From contig NC_083602.1 in NCBI RefSeq assembly GCF_029168945.1, positions 61,648,600 through 61,712,599 of the forward strand: DNA of 64,000 bases, written 5' to 3'. Under the pieces are notes generated by a model that worked only from the letters and a program-made list of their open reading frames with translations, made no database searches and had not been told where the DNA came from. The position numbers and the translations under genes are program-made. This stretch comes from Cannabis sativa (Eukaryota > Streptophyta > Magnoliopsida > Rosales > Cannabaceae). Below are positions 12,573 through 24,300 of the stretch, piece after piece. Each line of letters opens with the position of its first letter. Positions within the stretch are counted from its first letter, which is position 1.

Positions 12573-12821
12573 CAGAAAGATTATGTATCATCGATAAAAT
12601 ATTGCATATATCTTAAAGATTATGCATCATCGATAAAATATTGCATATATCCTGAAGATTATGCATCATCGATAAAATATTGCATATATCCTGAAGATAA
12701 TGCATCATCGATAAAATATTGCATATATCCTGAAGATTATGCATCCTCGATAAAATATTGCATATATCCTGATGATTATGCGTCCTCAATAAAATCTTGC
12801 ATATATCCTGAAGATTATGCA
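12573..12821 (+). repeat. 39-bp tandem repeat, six full units plus a partial one
   Basis: Unit starts fall at 12573, 12612, 12651, 12690, 12729, 12768 and 12807, an exact 39-bp period. The unit contains CCTGAAGAT, TATGCATC, CGATAAAATAT and TGCATATAT. As 39 is 13 codons, one open frame (12522-12842) crosses the array and reads a 13-residue repeat PEDYASSIKYCIY with small changes. Each unit boundary can fold as a hairpin (GCATATAT / TTATGC) around CCTGAAGA. I do not regard the open frame as a proven gene. Confidence 0.9.
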
Positions 12822-12944
12822 AACGTAATATTCATTATATAGTTGATGGATATATAATGAAAGAGATGAATACATATTTATATATGTGTTCTTGTATTCT
12901 TTGAGGACAATGAAAAGTAATCTAATATCGATATACATTTTGAC

Positions 12945-15900
12945 AAACATTTCCTGAAGTAAATGTTTTATATTTGTCAAAAAAAATGATTGTATTTATG
13001 TGAATACAACTAAAGAATCATTAAAAATGATTATTATTGATGCAATTTTATAGTGGGTTTTGAATACCTAAAAAGAATATTAAGAAAATTGCATTGAAAC
13101 ATCAAAGTATAAGAATAACAGTGAGCATGACTAATATTATTTAAATACATGAGACATGTATTTATTGTTCATCATTCCCTGCAGAGAATGATACGAATTG
13201 AATTCAACTACTTTTAAAGATTGTTTGTATTAGTCATGTTACTATACATTGTTATTACTTGCAATGTTGGAAATTATTACATGTGACATATATTAAAGAT
13301 CAAATTTTGCATACATCTTGGAGATTATGCAAAAATTGTATTCATATATTCTTTGAAATATTGTTAAAGAAATTGTTGAGTAATTTCTTTTTATATATGA
13401 ACAAGTAATAAATTTTTAAGAAATTTATAATAATGTTCTACTTGTTCAACGTCATTCCCCGAAGTGAATGTAATGATTTTAAATAATCAATGGCATTGTT
13501 TGCTACTCAAATATTTCCAGAAGAAATTGGAAACAACCAAAAGATGAAATACCACACACAATCAAAGTGCATGAAATCTATATATCATGTGTGGGATTGA
13601 ATAATAGTAGTCGTGTACCTGTAGTACGGACACACTTATAATCAAGATAAAAGTATATTTGATTATTGAATAAGTGTGAATTGTACAAATTGATTGTACT
13701 TTTAGAATATTTAAATATCATTCCCTGAAGAGAATGAATAGACATGAAATTCTATTTCAAAGAATATAAATTTCACATATATTGGTAATGCCAGAAGCAA
13801 ATTAATATATGCATATTTTATTATTTCTTGAAATCAATAGTTTCAAACTATTGTTAGTACAGGATATGTATATATATAGTTACTATATAATTCAGTTTGC
13901 ATATTCCCGAAAGTGGATATATAATTTACTAATATTTGTTAGTGATCCAATATAATCAAAGTGATAAAGAATCACAAAATGATTATTTGAAAAGCTTCCT
14001 GAAGAAGTCTTACATACAATTGCTACTTGGAGTAGTAAAATATATTTGTATGTACTTAGATGTATAACTTTTATCTAGTTATAAAAGTGATAAGAAATAA
14101 CTTATTATATGTACTTATTGTACATTTAAATATATAATATATCAAGTCATGATAATTAGACTGATGAATAGTCTATTAATAAATTAGACGACTTGTTAAA
14201 AAGATATCAGGAAAAATGAATGATATATTACGGTTATATCTATTTGACCATTACAATAACATGATGAAGTTGTCATGTATTTTTTAAATTATAGACATCA
14301 TTGAATTGATGATAGTGATTCCTGAAGAAATATAAAGTTTGATAAACATAATAGTGACTCCTGAAGAGTGTATATGTTTTGGAGAATAATATAATTATAT
14401 TATTCGTGTATATAAAAATGAAACTTTTTATGATTACTTATATGTTGTAATGAATTTACATTACCTTTTGAAAGTTTCATTGAAATACAAATTATAGTGA
14501 ACATGAAGTTCATGAATTGAATTATTTTGACATGATCAATCATATGCAATAAATTGTCAAAGAATTTGACTAAATTTTGTTGAAGAAACAAAAGATTCTT
14601 CTCATTGTTAATTTATAAGGCTCAAAAGAAGAATGTGCATATATTTGCACATAGAAAATATTTAAATTATATTTCTTTAACAATCTTGAGCCATTGTTAG
14701 ATTTTTATTGCATAGTTTCTTATCGATGTGATAAGATTATATGATCATGCATTTACAAAATGTGTAAATTTATGTATTTCTAATTATACACGTATGACTC
14801 ATTCTTAGAAATGAATTAAGTTCATAAGTATTGAACTTGAAACTGAAGTTATTGAACCTGAAGTTCAATGTCATATAATATATATGAGTTTAAATAGATA
14901 TTGATTCATTGTGATATATTGAAATCCCTACAAGTGTATTAATATTATTAGATATCACAATTTCTTAAAATTCTCTCGATCAGGGGGAGAGAAGCAGTTG
15001 AGATCGATGATAATTTTTAAAAAATGATCCTTGCACAAAGTATATAAGAACGATATAGTTCAAAATGATATATACCAACTGCAAATCAATATTACTCAAA
15101 GTTGAGATAGAATGAGTTGAAAACGCCTGAAGCGTAAATGAACAATATAGAAATTATTAGTAAATGTTCATTTGATTTGTCCTGAAGTTGTTAAATCTAG
15201 AGGTACTCATGGAGATACCTTAATGTTATAAAGTATTAAAATGATAACCGTGATGAAAACGGTACTCGAAGAGACTCCCAAGAGAAGTTAGACATAACAC
15301 ATTTAATCATAATTGAATCCCTGAAGTGATTCGTTATAGGTACCTATAAATGATAAACATATTTGAAAATATGTAATTTAAAGAGATCTCTATAAGTTAT
15401 GTCAATATGGGAGGAAATTATCATTTATTGAAATTTTTGTCGACAATAAATATTGAATGTGTGCATATGCAATAAACTAACATGAGATAGCAAGGATCAT
15501 TGTATTAGATTTGTCGAGAATTATCGACATACATTTTGATTTTTGGCCAAAATATTATGACGCAGTCCAGGAAAATTTACTCACATAAAGTGAAGTAAGA
15601 CCTGTAGGGTGTGCAAATAAATATTTCTAATGAGAAATTTGCATATATGTATTTGTACATAATGAATTGTTGTACAAAGTTTGCATAGACATGAGATTGA
15701 TTGAAGTAAGGCTTAAATATTGAGAAAATATAATCATTATTTGATTATAGCCTGGAATATATTTTATGAGGATTTATAAGCGTCACATAAATGTTGCAAC
15801 AAAAGATTATTTATTTGGAGCTCCTAATATAGTGAGAATTTGAAATAAGCCTTATCTAAAAATTCTAGAAGAATTTAATACATGTCTTAAGTGATATAAA

Positions 15901-16150
15901 TTCTAAGTTGCGCGCACTATATGACAAAGATCTTTGTATGAAATAAAGACATGTAAGTAAATTATTGTTTGAAAAATACGTATGGTTGTCTATGCAGTAT
16001 AAATACGTAAATTATACGTTGTGATAGACTCTTGAAGAGTTTTTGATTAATTGAAGAACAAACTTTTATTTCTTTTGTATATCGAGAAATATTAAATGTA
16101 TAAAGTTTGTTCATTAGTATTGAAGTCCTGAAGTACTTCATATGTATTAA
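12945..16150 (+). repeat. Dispersed hairpins with variable stems and a constant CCTGAAG-type loop
   Basis: Short inverted repeats recur through the copia-type interior with an 8-nt loop close to CCTGAAG[T/A]. Examples: 12945-12968 (8-bp stem AAACATTT/AAATGTTT), 13171-13192 (ATCATTC/GAATGAT, loop CCTGCAGA), 13453-13470 (CATTC/GAATG, loop CCCGAAGT), 13718-13737 (TCATTC/GAATGA), 13901-13920 (ATATTC/GGATAT with a wobble), 14851-14869 (ATTGAAC/GTTCAAT), 15315-15332 (GAATC/GATTC), 16131-16150 (TGAAGT/ACTTCA). Stems differ between sites yet remain complementary while the loop is kept. Role unknown. Confidence 0.75.
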
Positions 16151-16860
16151 GAATTATAGATATATGATCATTTGATATATGAAAATTAAGATCATACAAC
16201 AAGATGGAACAAATATATGATATTGGAGTACCATCATTGTCACAAATGAAATTTATATTATCATTAATGTGTTATGTTCATATCTACTTGAAATGTTAAA
16301 TTTTAGTATGAACAAGATTGTATATACACATGAATGATACAATTAGTTGGATAAATATTAATGTTCCACGAACCCCTCATCTATAATTTAGAAGTCCATA
16401 CATACTCTGGAAGAGTTATAGAAAATATATGATCAAAGATTATATATGGTGATATTTTAAAAGTGATAACAATAATCTTATGAGATATATTATCACCAAA
16501 AGAATTATGGATCATATGTGCATGAGGGGGAGACATATTCATGTTGCACTCTTTTTCCCTTAGTTCAGGTTTTGTCCCAATGGGTTTTCCTGGCAAGGTT
16601 TTTAACCACTACTAGAAAAAACACAATTAGTAACACTTTTTTTTAACTAAAGAAAATTAAAAGACAACACTTATAAAAGTGTTGCCTCCTAGAGTGTTGC
16701 CAAAAGTATTGGTTTAAGACAACACTTAAAAAAGTGTTACCTTATGTCATTACTTTAAAAACACATGTTGTAACATTTCCAATAAAAGTGTTGCCATATA
16801 TGTTTTTGTATTTATAAGTTTTATTTTTTAAAAAAATAATTAATTATTATTTCTTATTAA

Positions 16861-16864
<4 letters not shown>

Positions 16865-16934
<70 letters not shown>
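16865..16934 (+). repeat. (ATT)n microsatellite
   Basis: About 23 uninterrupted ATT units inside the CACTA element. Likely length-polymorphic. Confidence 0.97.
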
Positions 16935-17678
16935 TCAAATTCGATTTATTTTTGTCAAAATTAGAAAGTAAATTGAAAGCTTTTATTTTCATTAAAATGC
17001 AAGTTTACAACCATTTTTACAGTACCAAAGAAATTCTTCATAAAAAAAATTGTACACTAATATCAATGATATTCTTAGTCTAGTGAATACATAGCACCAA
17101 TACAAAAATTATTTTGCCACAACTTTAGTTTTCGAAAGCCTTCTATTCCATGTTTAAGGCGCTAGAAGCTATTCAACTCATTCCCTGCGCTAAAACACCA
17201 AAGTTCTCCATTAATCCATGATGTGTATATATATGTTTGTGGAAGAAACACTACAAGAAAAAAAAATTAGTATAAGCTATCAAATGAATAATTTCTTTAT
17301 ATGCATGTAACTGATTCAAATATATGCATATATTAATTTAGTATCAATATACCATCTAATCTAATATAATTTATTACCTCATTATAGTCGTTGTTCAAAA
17401 ACATCAAAGTATGAATGAAGAGCCTAACACATTGAAGAAATTTTTTGAAAGTAATTGATCAAAATTATCATCATGCTTAAAAAGAAATTAAATAAATATT
17501 CTAAATTAAGAATAATAAAGAAAATGCAAGCTTGTCAATATATAAGAGCAACAATTAAACCCCCATGCGATTGCTCAAAATCTGATGGATTCTTCAAATG
17601 ATCTAAAGAATTATATTACTCATATCCAGTGTTTTAGAAGATTCTCTATATATATGGTAGTTTTGTTTGAGAAGCACT

Positions 17679-18410
17679 AGGGGTGTTCATCCGATCCAAT
17701 CCGCACTTTTTTGGTCAAACAACATCCAATCCGCACTAAGTGCGGATTTCATATTTTGGATCCAATCCGATCCGCATAAGAGTTTAAATCCAATCCAATC
17801 CAATCCGCAATAGTGCGGATTGGATCGGTTACTTTTTTAATAATAAATTATTTAATATTTCATAGAAAAAAAAATTAAAAAAAGACTATTGTTTCTTAAT
17901 CTCCAATACTAATCTATTTCCATCTCTATTTATATACAAATTAAACCAATATACATATATATCAATATATATATATACTTATCTTTAGATTTACACTAAA
18001 ATATATATGTATCTAATTACTAAAATAAATAAACTAGTATATATATATTTAAACTTTATGTGTATGTGTCTATGTGAATAAGAATTATTTTTCTTGTATT
18101 TTTTATTACAAAATAAATAAAATACACCAACTCAATATATTACTAAAAAAGATTAAGAAATTAGAAGTTTGTGTTTTTTTTTAATTAATATATATTACAT
18201 ATTATAATTTTTTAAAAATATATATTTAAGTGCGGATTGGATTGGATCGGTTACTTTTTGAGGTCAAACAACATCCAATCCGCACAAGTGCGGATTTTAG
18301 ATTTTTCAATCCAATCCAATCCGCACAAGTGCGGATATCCGCATTTTGCGGATTGGATTGGATTGGATCGTGCGGATTGGATTGGATCGGATACTTTGTG
18401 AACACCCCTA
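17679..18410. mobile_element. Non-autonomous hAT-type element inside the CACTA element
   Basis: 732 bp with a perfect 12-bp terminal inverted repeat TAGGGGTGTTCA and a perfect 8-bp target duplication AGAAGCAC (17671-17678 and 18411-18418). Both ends are packed with short repeats of GGATTGGATTGGATCGG and its complement, and with GTGCGGATT. No ORF. The perfect ends and duplication make it one of the youngest insertions in this nest. Confidence 0.93.
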
Positions 18411-18907
18411 AGAAGCACATAATAATGTTTTCTTTTTTGTTGTAGCTCATGTCAGATGTAGGTTAAAAGAGGTTATAATCCACTAATTAAATCAGTTTAA
18501 GCTCAGAATTAAAAACATGGCATGTACGTGGCCAATACTTTACTTTTTTATATACTAATTACAACACTTATTTAGAAGTGTTACTACAGTTTATTATTAA
18601 TTATTTTTTAAATACAATTTCTAAAATGTGTGAATTATTTAGCAACACTTTCTTTTTAAGTGTGTTGAATTAGAAAAGTAAATAAATTAACAACACTTTT
18701 TTATTAAGTGTTTTTGATTAAGTGTTGCCAAATATCAATTGTGTAGTAGTGAACGAGGCAACTTACAAATAGTTATGAATATGAAATATATATTGTACTC
18801 TTTTTCCCTAGCTCAGATTTTGTCCCACTGGGTTTTTCTGGCAAGGTTTTTAACGAGGCAACTATAAATCATGTTAACATACTTGCATTTTATGAAGCAA
18901 GTAGAGA

Positions 18908-19279
18908 ATGTGTGTGAGTGAGATCATTGACATAGCATATTCGGGAAACATATGGATTGCACTCTATAAAGAAGTATCAACACAAATAGTTCTCTATGAA
19001 GATAATATTGGTTGCATAGCTCAACTAAAAGGAGGGTACATTGAAGGAGATAGAGTTAGAACACATTCCACGAAATTCTTCTTTATACGCTTCAAGAAAA
19101 TGCATATTGGTGTTCAACATATTCAATCAAGTGTCAATCTTACAAACTTATTCACAAAGTTATTACCAACATCAACATTTGAGAAGACAGCAGACAAGAT
19201 CGAAATTCGTCGATTAGAAGATCTCCACAAATGCCTAAATGAGGGGGAGTTAGTTTACACTATACTCTTTTTCCTTTGA
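18908..19279 (+). pseudogene. C-terminal RNase H fragment of a Ty1/copia polyprotein
   Basis: A 123-residue open frame matches the end of copia RNase H. It has VLYEDNIGCIAQLKGGYIEGD, then a region equivalent to HISPKFFY (here HSTKFFFI), then VQHIQSSVNLTNLFTKLLPTSTF and the final RRLEDL. It ends just before the last copy of the tail and the PPT, the normal place in the element. Upstream reverse transcriptase is absent, so the fragment cannot act alone; the ATG is fortuitous. Confidence 0.85.
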
Positions 19280-19335
19280 TCAAGTTTTCAGCAAGATTTT
19301 TAATAAGACAGTTATTATGGACATTCAAGGGGGAG

Positions 19336-19587
19336 TGTTATAAATATTATTAATTATGTGGATGTCCAAATCTTTTATTTATTACCATTAATTGTAATTA
19401 ACATTACTCTTTTCTTAGTTTCCCTTTTTCTTAGTTTCTTAATATCTCACTCTTGTATTTGTATAAATAGGGGTTCACCCCATTGGAATAAAGAACTCAG
19501 AAATTCTCATTCACTTTCTCTTTCTCTCTTCATCTTCTTCTTCTTTCTTCTCATCTACTTTATATTATTTTATATTATTTTATAACA
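19336..19587 (+). repeat. 3' LTR of the copia-type element
   Basis: 252 bp, TGTTATAAAT...TATAACA, preceded by the purine tract and followed by the target duplication ATATT. Carries 17 bp near its start that are missing from the 5' LTR. Confidence 0.9.
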
Positions 19588-20170
19588 ATATTTATTTTAT
19601 TGTGATATTGATTCATTTTTTATGAAAGATTTTTATAAATTAATTAAAGTTCATTCGCGAAGAAAAAAAATAGTCATGATTATTAATATAACATGTGAAG
19701 AATAATATGCAATTAATATAAAAAAAAATTAATAATAATTTAAAATTAATTTGTGTGAAAAATAAAATCTCAATAAATCTTAATAAAATTAATAATTTTG
19801 TTAAAATTAGATAATTTAATTTTTGTCTAAGGCCTTATACAAGTTTGTTTGAGACGGCGCTGCTCCCCATGTTGAAGATAATGTCAAAAATAACACTCTT
19901 CGTTTTAGAGCAACCATTGATCTGAATAAACCTCTATTCTTTGAGTTTTTTTTTTTTGCGCCGAGAAGTCATAAAAAATCTATGGCTACAATATAGGTAT
20001 GAAAAACTACACAAATTGTATTTCAAATTTGGACTTCTTAAATGTGAGCAGAAGTATTGTTTTAAAGCATCTATAGTGGTGAAGGGTGAGAAAATTTCTT
20101 ACTTCCCAATGTATGGAACTTGGGTAAAATTGGTGATGCGCCTGAGCAATCATCATTCAGATTTATGCTA

Positions 20171-20838
20171 CAGTAGTTTCTAGAGTGGATGTTCAAGAAA
20201 TGCTTAGGCAAGGATCCTATTTTTCGACAAAAGTGAGAAATCCCAAAATCAATTAAACAAGGGGAAGAGTCGAAGAAGGGAGAACTTCGGATGTAACTTA
20301 TGGTGAAACGGAGGATTGTAGTGGATGAGGAGGACAAGATGAAAGATTCCAATGAAGTAGGCATCACCCAACTTTCGCTTATTGACCTGTTGGGCATTGA
20401 AGAATTTTTTTCCTTTTTGGGACAACACAAAAAAGGTGGATGTACTTCAACTAAAGAAGTTAAGAGAAGCTACCTCTGCTAGAAAGGAGAAGGAGAAGTA
20501 GATAAATTACCTTGATAATGCGTAAGGTAGAAAAGTAATCACAGACACCTCTACTACAAACATCAACTCATGTGATATAACCTCTCACTCCCAACCTTTT
20601 CTAGGGGAAGCAAATATTGGAATATAATCATATGCGTAATGGAATGCGTGATGGGCCTCATGGTGGGCAGAGCACATATCAAAAAAAAATTCTACCATAT
20701 ATAAACAATTTATATATTTCAAGAATGCATAATCTTATTAATATATTATATTGTTAATCATGCAAAGTATATATCTGCCCATACATAGCTATATACATTT
20801 TTTTATCCCAAAACAGACACTAATGACGTGGACATCAT
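20171..20838. other. Remnant and AT-rich spacer
   Basis: The first ~300 bp may be the C-terminal end of the degraded gag-like sequence (a 60-codon frame at 20300-20482 has no recognisable domain). The rest is AT-rich with no clear feature. Confidence 0.4.
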
Positions 20839-21363
20839 TGTTTGACACTTGGTAAGAAGGAAAATATTCATAGCGTTAATCATCCTAAGTCATAGCAGTC
20901 AACTCTAGGAAGTGTCCCTAGCCCTGCCCCCAGGTTAACTTCGGGAGCTCCAAAATGGATATTTGGATCCCGTAAAGTTGTTTCCAAGTCACCATCCTTC
21001 AATATCCTGAACCAACAAGGCAAGAAGACTTCAAGTTGCGAACTTGGGAATCGGAAGATGTTAATTTGGCATCTTGGTAGCCAACTTGAGTGCCTAGAGT
21101 TTCAATTTTTAGCTTTGTCTTAGTTTATATTGCTCAAACTTTATACTTAGACATGAAAAAGACTTGTCACAAGCATGTTAGAGCCATCTAAATCGATTTC
21201 AGAATGCTTCCTATTTGAAGCATCTGGGCACCCAGCGCCGAGGTTGACCTGGCGATGCACCCAACACCCAGGTTGAAATGTTTCCTGGGCATTTTCTCTA
21301 TCTTCGTCCCAAATGAAGATACAAGTGCTTTCAGGAAACAAACAGACCAACTTAGAGGCTAGA

Positions 21364-24300
21364 TGTAACACCCTAACTAATTAGGCATGTTAACGTGATT
21401 AATTAAAGCTTTCTTATTAATTAATAAACTTAAAGTATTACATATATAAAATTTTGGGATCCTGTTACAAAATACAATTACAAAAGTTTACTATTTATAT
21501 ATTTAAGTTTTGTCACCAAGCGACAAATCAGCAAAAGCACTTATGTCCTAAAGATCGTACGCTCCAGGCCTAAGTGCCTCGACATGTACAATCTTTTGGG
21601 TTTATGCCCTAAATAAAACTCCATTTCAATGTAATCTCTATTGTTTAAATATCAATAAAGAAACAGAAGTATTTTCATCACTTATTTGTGTGTCATTTGG
21701 TTCATGTGATCATTTATTTGTTTATTTGATTTATAAATTCATCCAAATCCTCATCACATTTATATTCTTGTTTATTGTGTCGCCAGCACAGTGGAAAGTA
21801 ATCAAGATTATGTGATTAAATATATATTCCTAGATTTATCAGTATACAGGGTTTAACTGATATAATAATCTACAACATAGTTTACTTGCACCTTGGATAA
21901 GTGTTATGTCCTTTCCAGGGCAGTGGTTAATGTAAAGCTTGGGTTGGATGCATGGAGTATGCATCGGAAGGGACCGATATTGAACCTTGAATCAGATATG
22001 ATAATCTTACCGTAAAATCTATTCAATTCAATATCACCTAGTTGATCCTAGATCAAATGATCTTAATCCTGATATGATTAGGTTCGATCTCAAGAGTATT
22101 ATACATGTTCTTTGATTTGTTAGTTAAGCTTACTTTTTGGTCAGGGTGATACGTACATTTTGGGAACATGGTAGTGCAATTGAGTGGGAGCGCTAAACAT
22201 AGATATGGAATCTATAGCTTCTATCAGCACATAGAAGTGAAATGATGATTTTCTTCGAGCTTGGCTAAATAGAGATAAATAGTTGAGTACTCATTTAAGT
22301 GATTATGTTTAGTTCACTGAAATATCATTTATAGGTGGCTAAGTTTTTTAAGGATAAACTGCATTGAAGGGTGTAACGGTAATTTAATCCCTATACAATG
22401 TAAATCATCTATAGAGGATTATTGATTATTGGGATTATAACAATGGATAACTAATAGCGTATCTATATCGTGGAACATATAGAGCGTTCTATATAACTGA
22501 GAGTGCAATTCCAAGTTCTATGAGTGGATGCAACAAGGAATTAATAAGTCAGTGAATTTACTTGGTAAATTCTGGGTCTGCTTATTTGAAGCTCAGATAT
22601 ATAAGCCCATGGTCCCCATACTAGTTGAGACAATACTACTTGTAAGACTCAGTTAGTTGATTTTGATTAATCAATTATAATTCTAAAATTAGACTATGTC
22701 TAGTTTATGAATTTTCACTAAGCAATGGCTTAATTGTGAAGAAAGAGTTTTTAGGGCTTATTTGTTAATTAAGAGACTTTGATTAGTCTAATTAATAAAT
22801 ATATTAAATGACAATATTATTTAATAATTAATTTTTAGTTATTAAATAATTAGAATTGGCATTTTAAGTGGTTAAATTGGAAAATTAGCATTTTTGAGAA
22901 AATGAGATGGAAAAATGACAAAATGGCAAAATTGCAAAGTGGGGCCCATTATCCATATCATGGCTGGCCACTTATGTAGCAATTTACCATTTATTTTTTC
23001 ATTATTTTAATGCTAATTAAATCTAACCTAACCCTAGGTGGTTTCCTATAAATAGGTAGTGATGGCTTTAGGGAAAAGATGATGCATCTCATTCCTTCAG
23101 ATAAAATTCAAAGCCTTCTTCCTAACCCTAGCTGAAACCTCTCTTCCTCTCTTCTTAATCGAGCCTATAGTGAAAGAGTGAGTGCCCACACACATCAAGT
23201 AATACTCAATCATAGTGTGTAAGGCTGTGAAGAATCCAGATTCAAGAGAAGGAGATTTGGACTCAGATCTTAGTGATACTCTGCTTCAGAAAGGATACAA
23301 GGGTTAGAGATCTGAGTGAAAGGAGACATTATATTCCGCTGCAACCACTGGAAGGTTTCTTATACTTTATATGTGTTTATTTCATATCGTTTTAGAAGTT
23401 CATATTTAGGATGTTAAATAACATACTTGTTAGTAAATCTAAGATCCTGGTAAAATAATTCCAACACAATCTTCACCTGCTCACTCTCACAGCTCATCAG
23501 CTTTAGCCTTGCCCTTACCTACACATGGAAATACCACTGTGAGTCGACAGACTCAGTAAGAAAAGCATAACATAAAACATACTAATATCCCGGGTTATAA
23601 CCTGGCGCCCATACACCCGATCATAACCCCAATCCCCGTGTCCCACACGGTACTGAGTCTAGAACGTTCATACGACAATACTATCAACCATAATGTCAGC
23701 CTATACTCAATATGTTAGTCATACTCTAGCCATATTGATGTGATAACATCGATCAATATTTTAGCCAACATACATTTATCAGTAATCAGTACAACTCTAA
23801 GTATATTATTACTCATATCAATGTAATCTAATAGGCATAAACAACATGTATGCTAAACATGTAATAACATATGCATGACATTATACTAATCTTACCTCAA
23901 TTCTGAATTCAGGTGTGCCGGTTAGCTGGAGTGGAACAACTGCTGGGCAAATTATAGACTCCTAAATCACATCGACAACAACATGGATAAGTGACACGCT
24001 AAATCACAACCGGGACTTAGGTTTTAAACCAAAAACCTATCTACTGCAACTTAATATGGAAATACCCTAAACTAGCAGGGAATTAACCAACCAGAAACCT
24101 GAAACTTGAACGAATCGACGAGCTGAATTTTTTGGGAAATCCTGCTGCAAAATCCGGGTAACTGGTTTTACAGGTATTGTAAAACCGGTTAGCCAGTTTT
24201 ACCCAGAAAACCCTTAAAACTTTAAACCATAATTAAATTGATTCCAAACTTAACCAAACCTTCTAGACCTGCATATTATACCCCAATAAATATTTTTCAA

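Larger units (their letters stand above)
16607..18751. mobile_element. Non-autonomous CACTA (En/Spm-type) element
   Basis: 2145 bp. Ends are CACTACTAG... and, reverse-complemented, CACTACTACACAATT, with the shared CACAATT just inside. The 3-bp target duplication AAC (16604-16606 and 18752-18754) is typical of CACTA. The target is the copia-type tail GGCAAGGTTTTTAAC-GAGGCAAC, and an uninterrupted copy of the same tail lies ~100 bp downstream, which confirms the boundaries. Subterminal repeats of AACACTT/AAGTGTT type occur at both ends. No transposase ORF. An extra CACTA-like terminus (CACTACAAGAAAA) occurs inside, near 17250. Confidence 0.88.
11993..19587 (+). mobile_element. Non-autonomous Ty1/copia-type LTR retrotransposon (LARD-like), full length with TSD
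   Basis: Both LTRs begin TGTTATAAATATT and end TATAACA. The 5-bp target duplication ATATT is perfect (11988-11992 and 19588-19592). A purine run AAGGGGGAG (19327-19335) directly precedes the 3' LTR, and a PBS-like GTTATCAGCACGAG follows the 5' LTR. Between them gag, protease, integrase and reverse transcriptase are not recognisable; only a C-terminal RNase H fragment remains (18908-19279). The rest is AT-rich non-coding sequence with a 39-bp tandem repeat, many short hairpins, and three copies of the copia-type tail (CTCTTTTTCCCT ... GGCAAGGTTTTTAAC). The tail copies lie at 16543-16606, about 18792-18862, and a degenerate one near 19258-19315. It contains a CACTA element. LTR near-identity implies recent movement, necessarily using proteins supplied in trans. 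Confidence 0.88.
11673..19862. mobile_element. Non-autonomous hAT-type element split by the copia-type element
   Basis: Left end CAAGGTCGGCTTAAC and right end, reverse-complemented, CAGCGCCGTCTCAAAC are imperfect terminal inverted repeats. The flanks CTCCCCGT (11665-11672) and CTCCCCAT (19863-19870) are an 8-bp target-site duplication with one G-to-A change; 8 bp is the hAT signature. Without the inserted retroelement the element is only about 590 bp of AT-rich sequence with no ORF. It interrupts a retroelement gag-like sequence. Ends are diverged, so it is older than its insert. Confidence 0.65.
11390..20170 (+). pseudogene. Degraded retroelement gag-like sequence (DUF4283 / CCHC_4 zinc-knuckle type), split by nested insertions
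   Basis: The left piece, up to 11672, translates with stops and a frameshift into text resembling the plant DUF4283 domain (VKVKSIPFSF, then NLFDLNKLG). The right piece, from 19863, continues with NNTLRFRATIDLNKPLF and then a decayed zinc-knuckle segment (KLYFKFGLLKCEQKYCF). In the family this segment reads CxxCGxxGHxxxxC; here the first Cys positions and the His are altered. Such ORFs belong to LINEs and related retroelements. The two halves are separated by the hAT-type element at 11673-19862. Sequence to about 20480 may be the remaining C-terminal part. It is clearly dead; assignment rests on eye-translation of short blocks. Confidence 0.5.

Noticed and set aside
12573..12821. 39-bp repeats as a CRISPR-like array
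   Set aside because: Units are contiguous with no unique spacers and lie inside a plant retroelement.
12522..12842. 106-codon frame over the 39-bp repeat as a gene
   Set aside because: It is open because the unit length is a multiple of three; no homology or start context supports translation.
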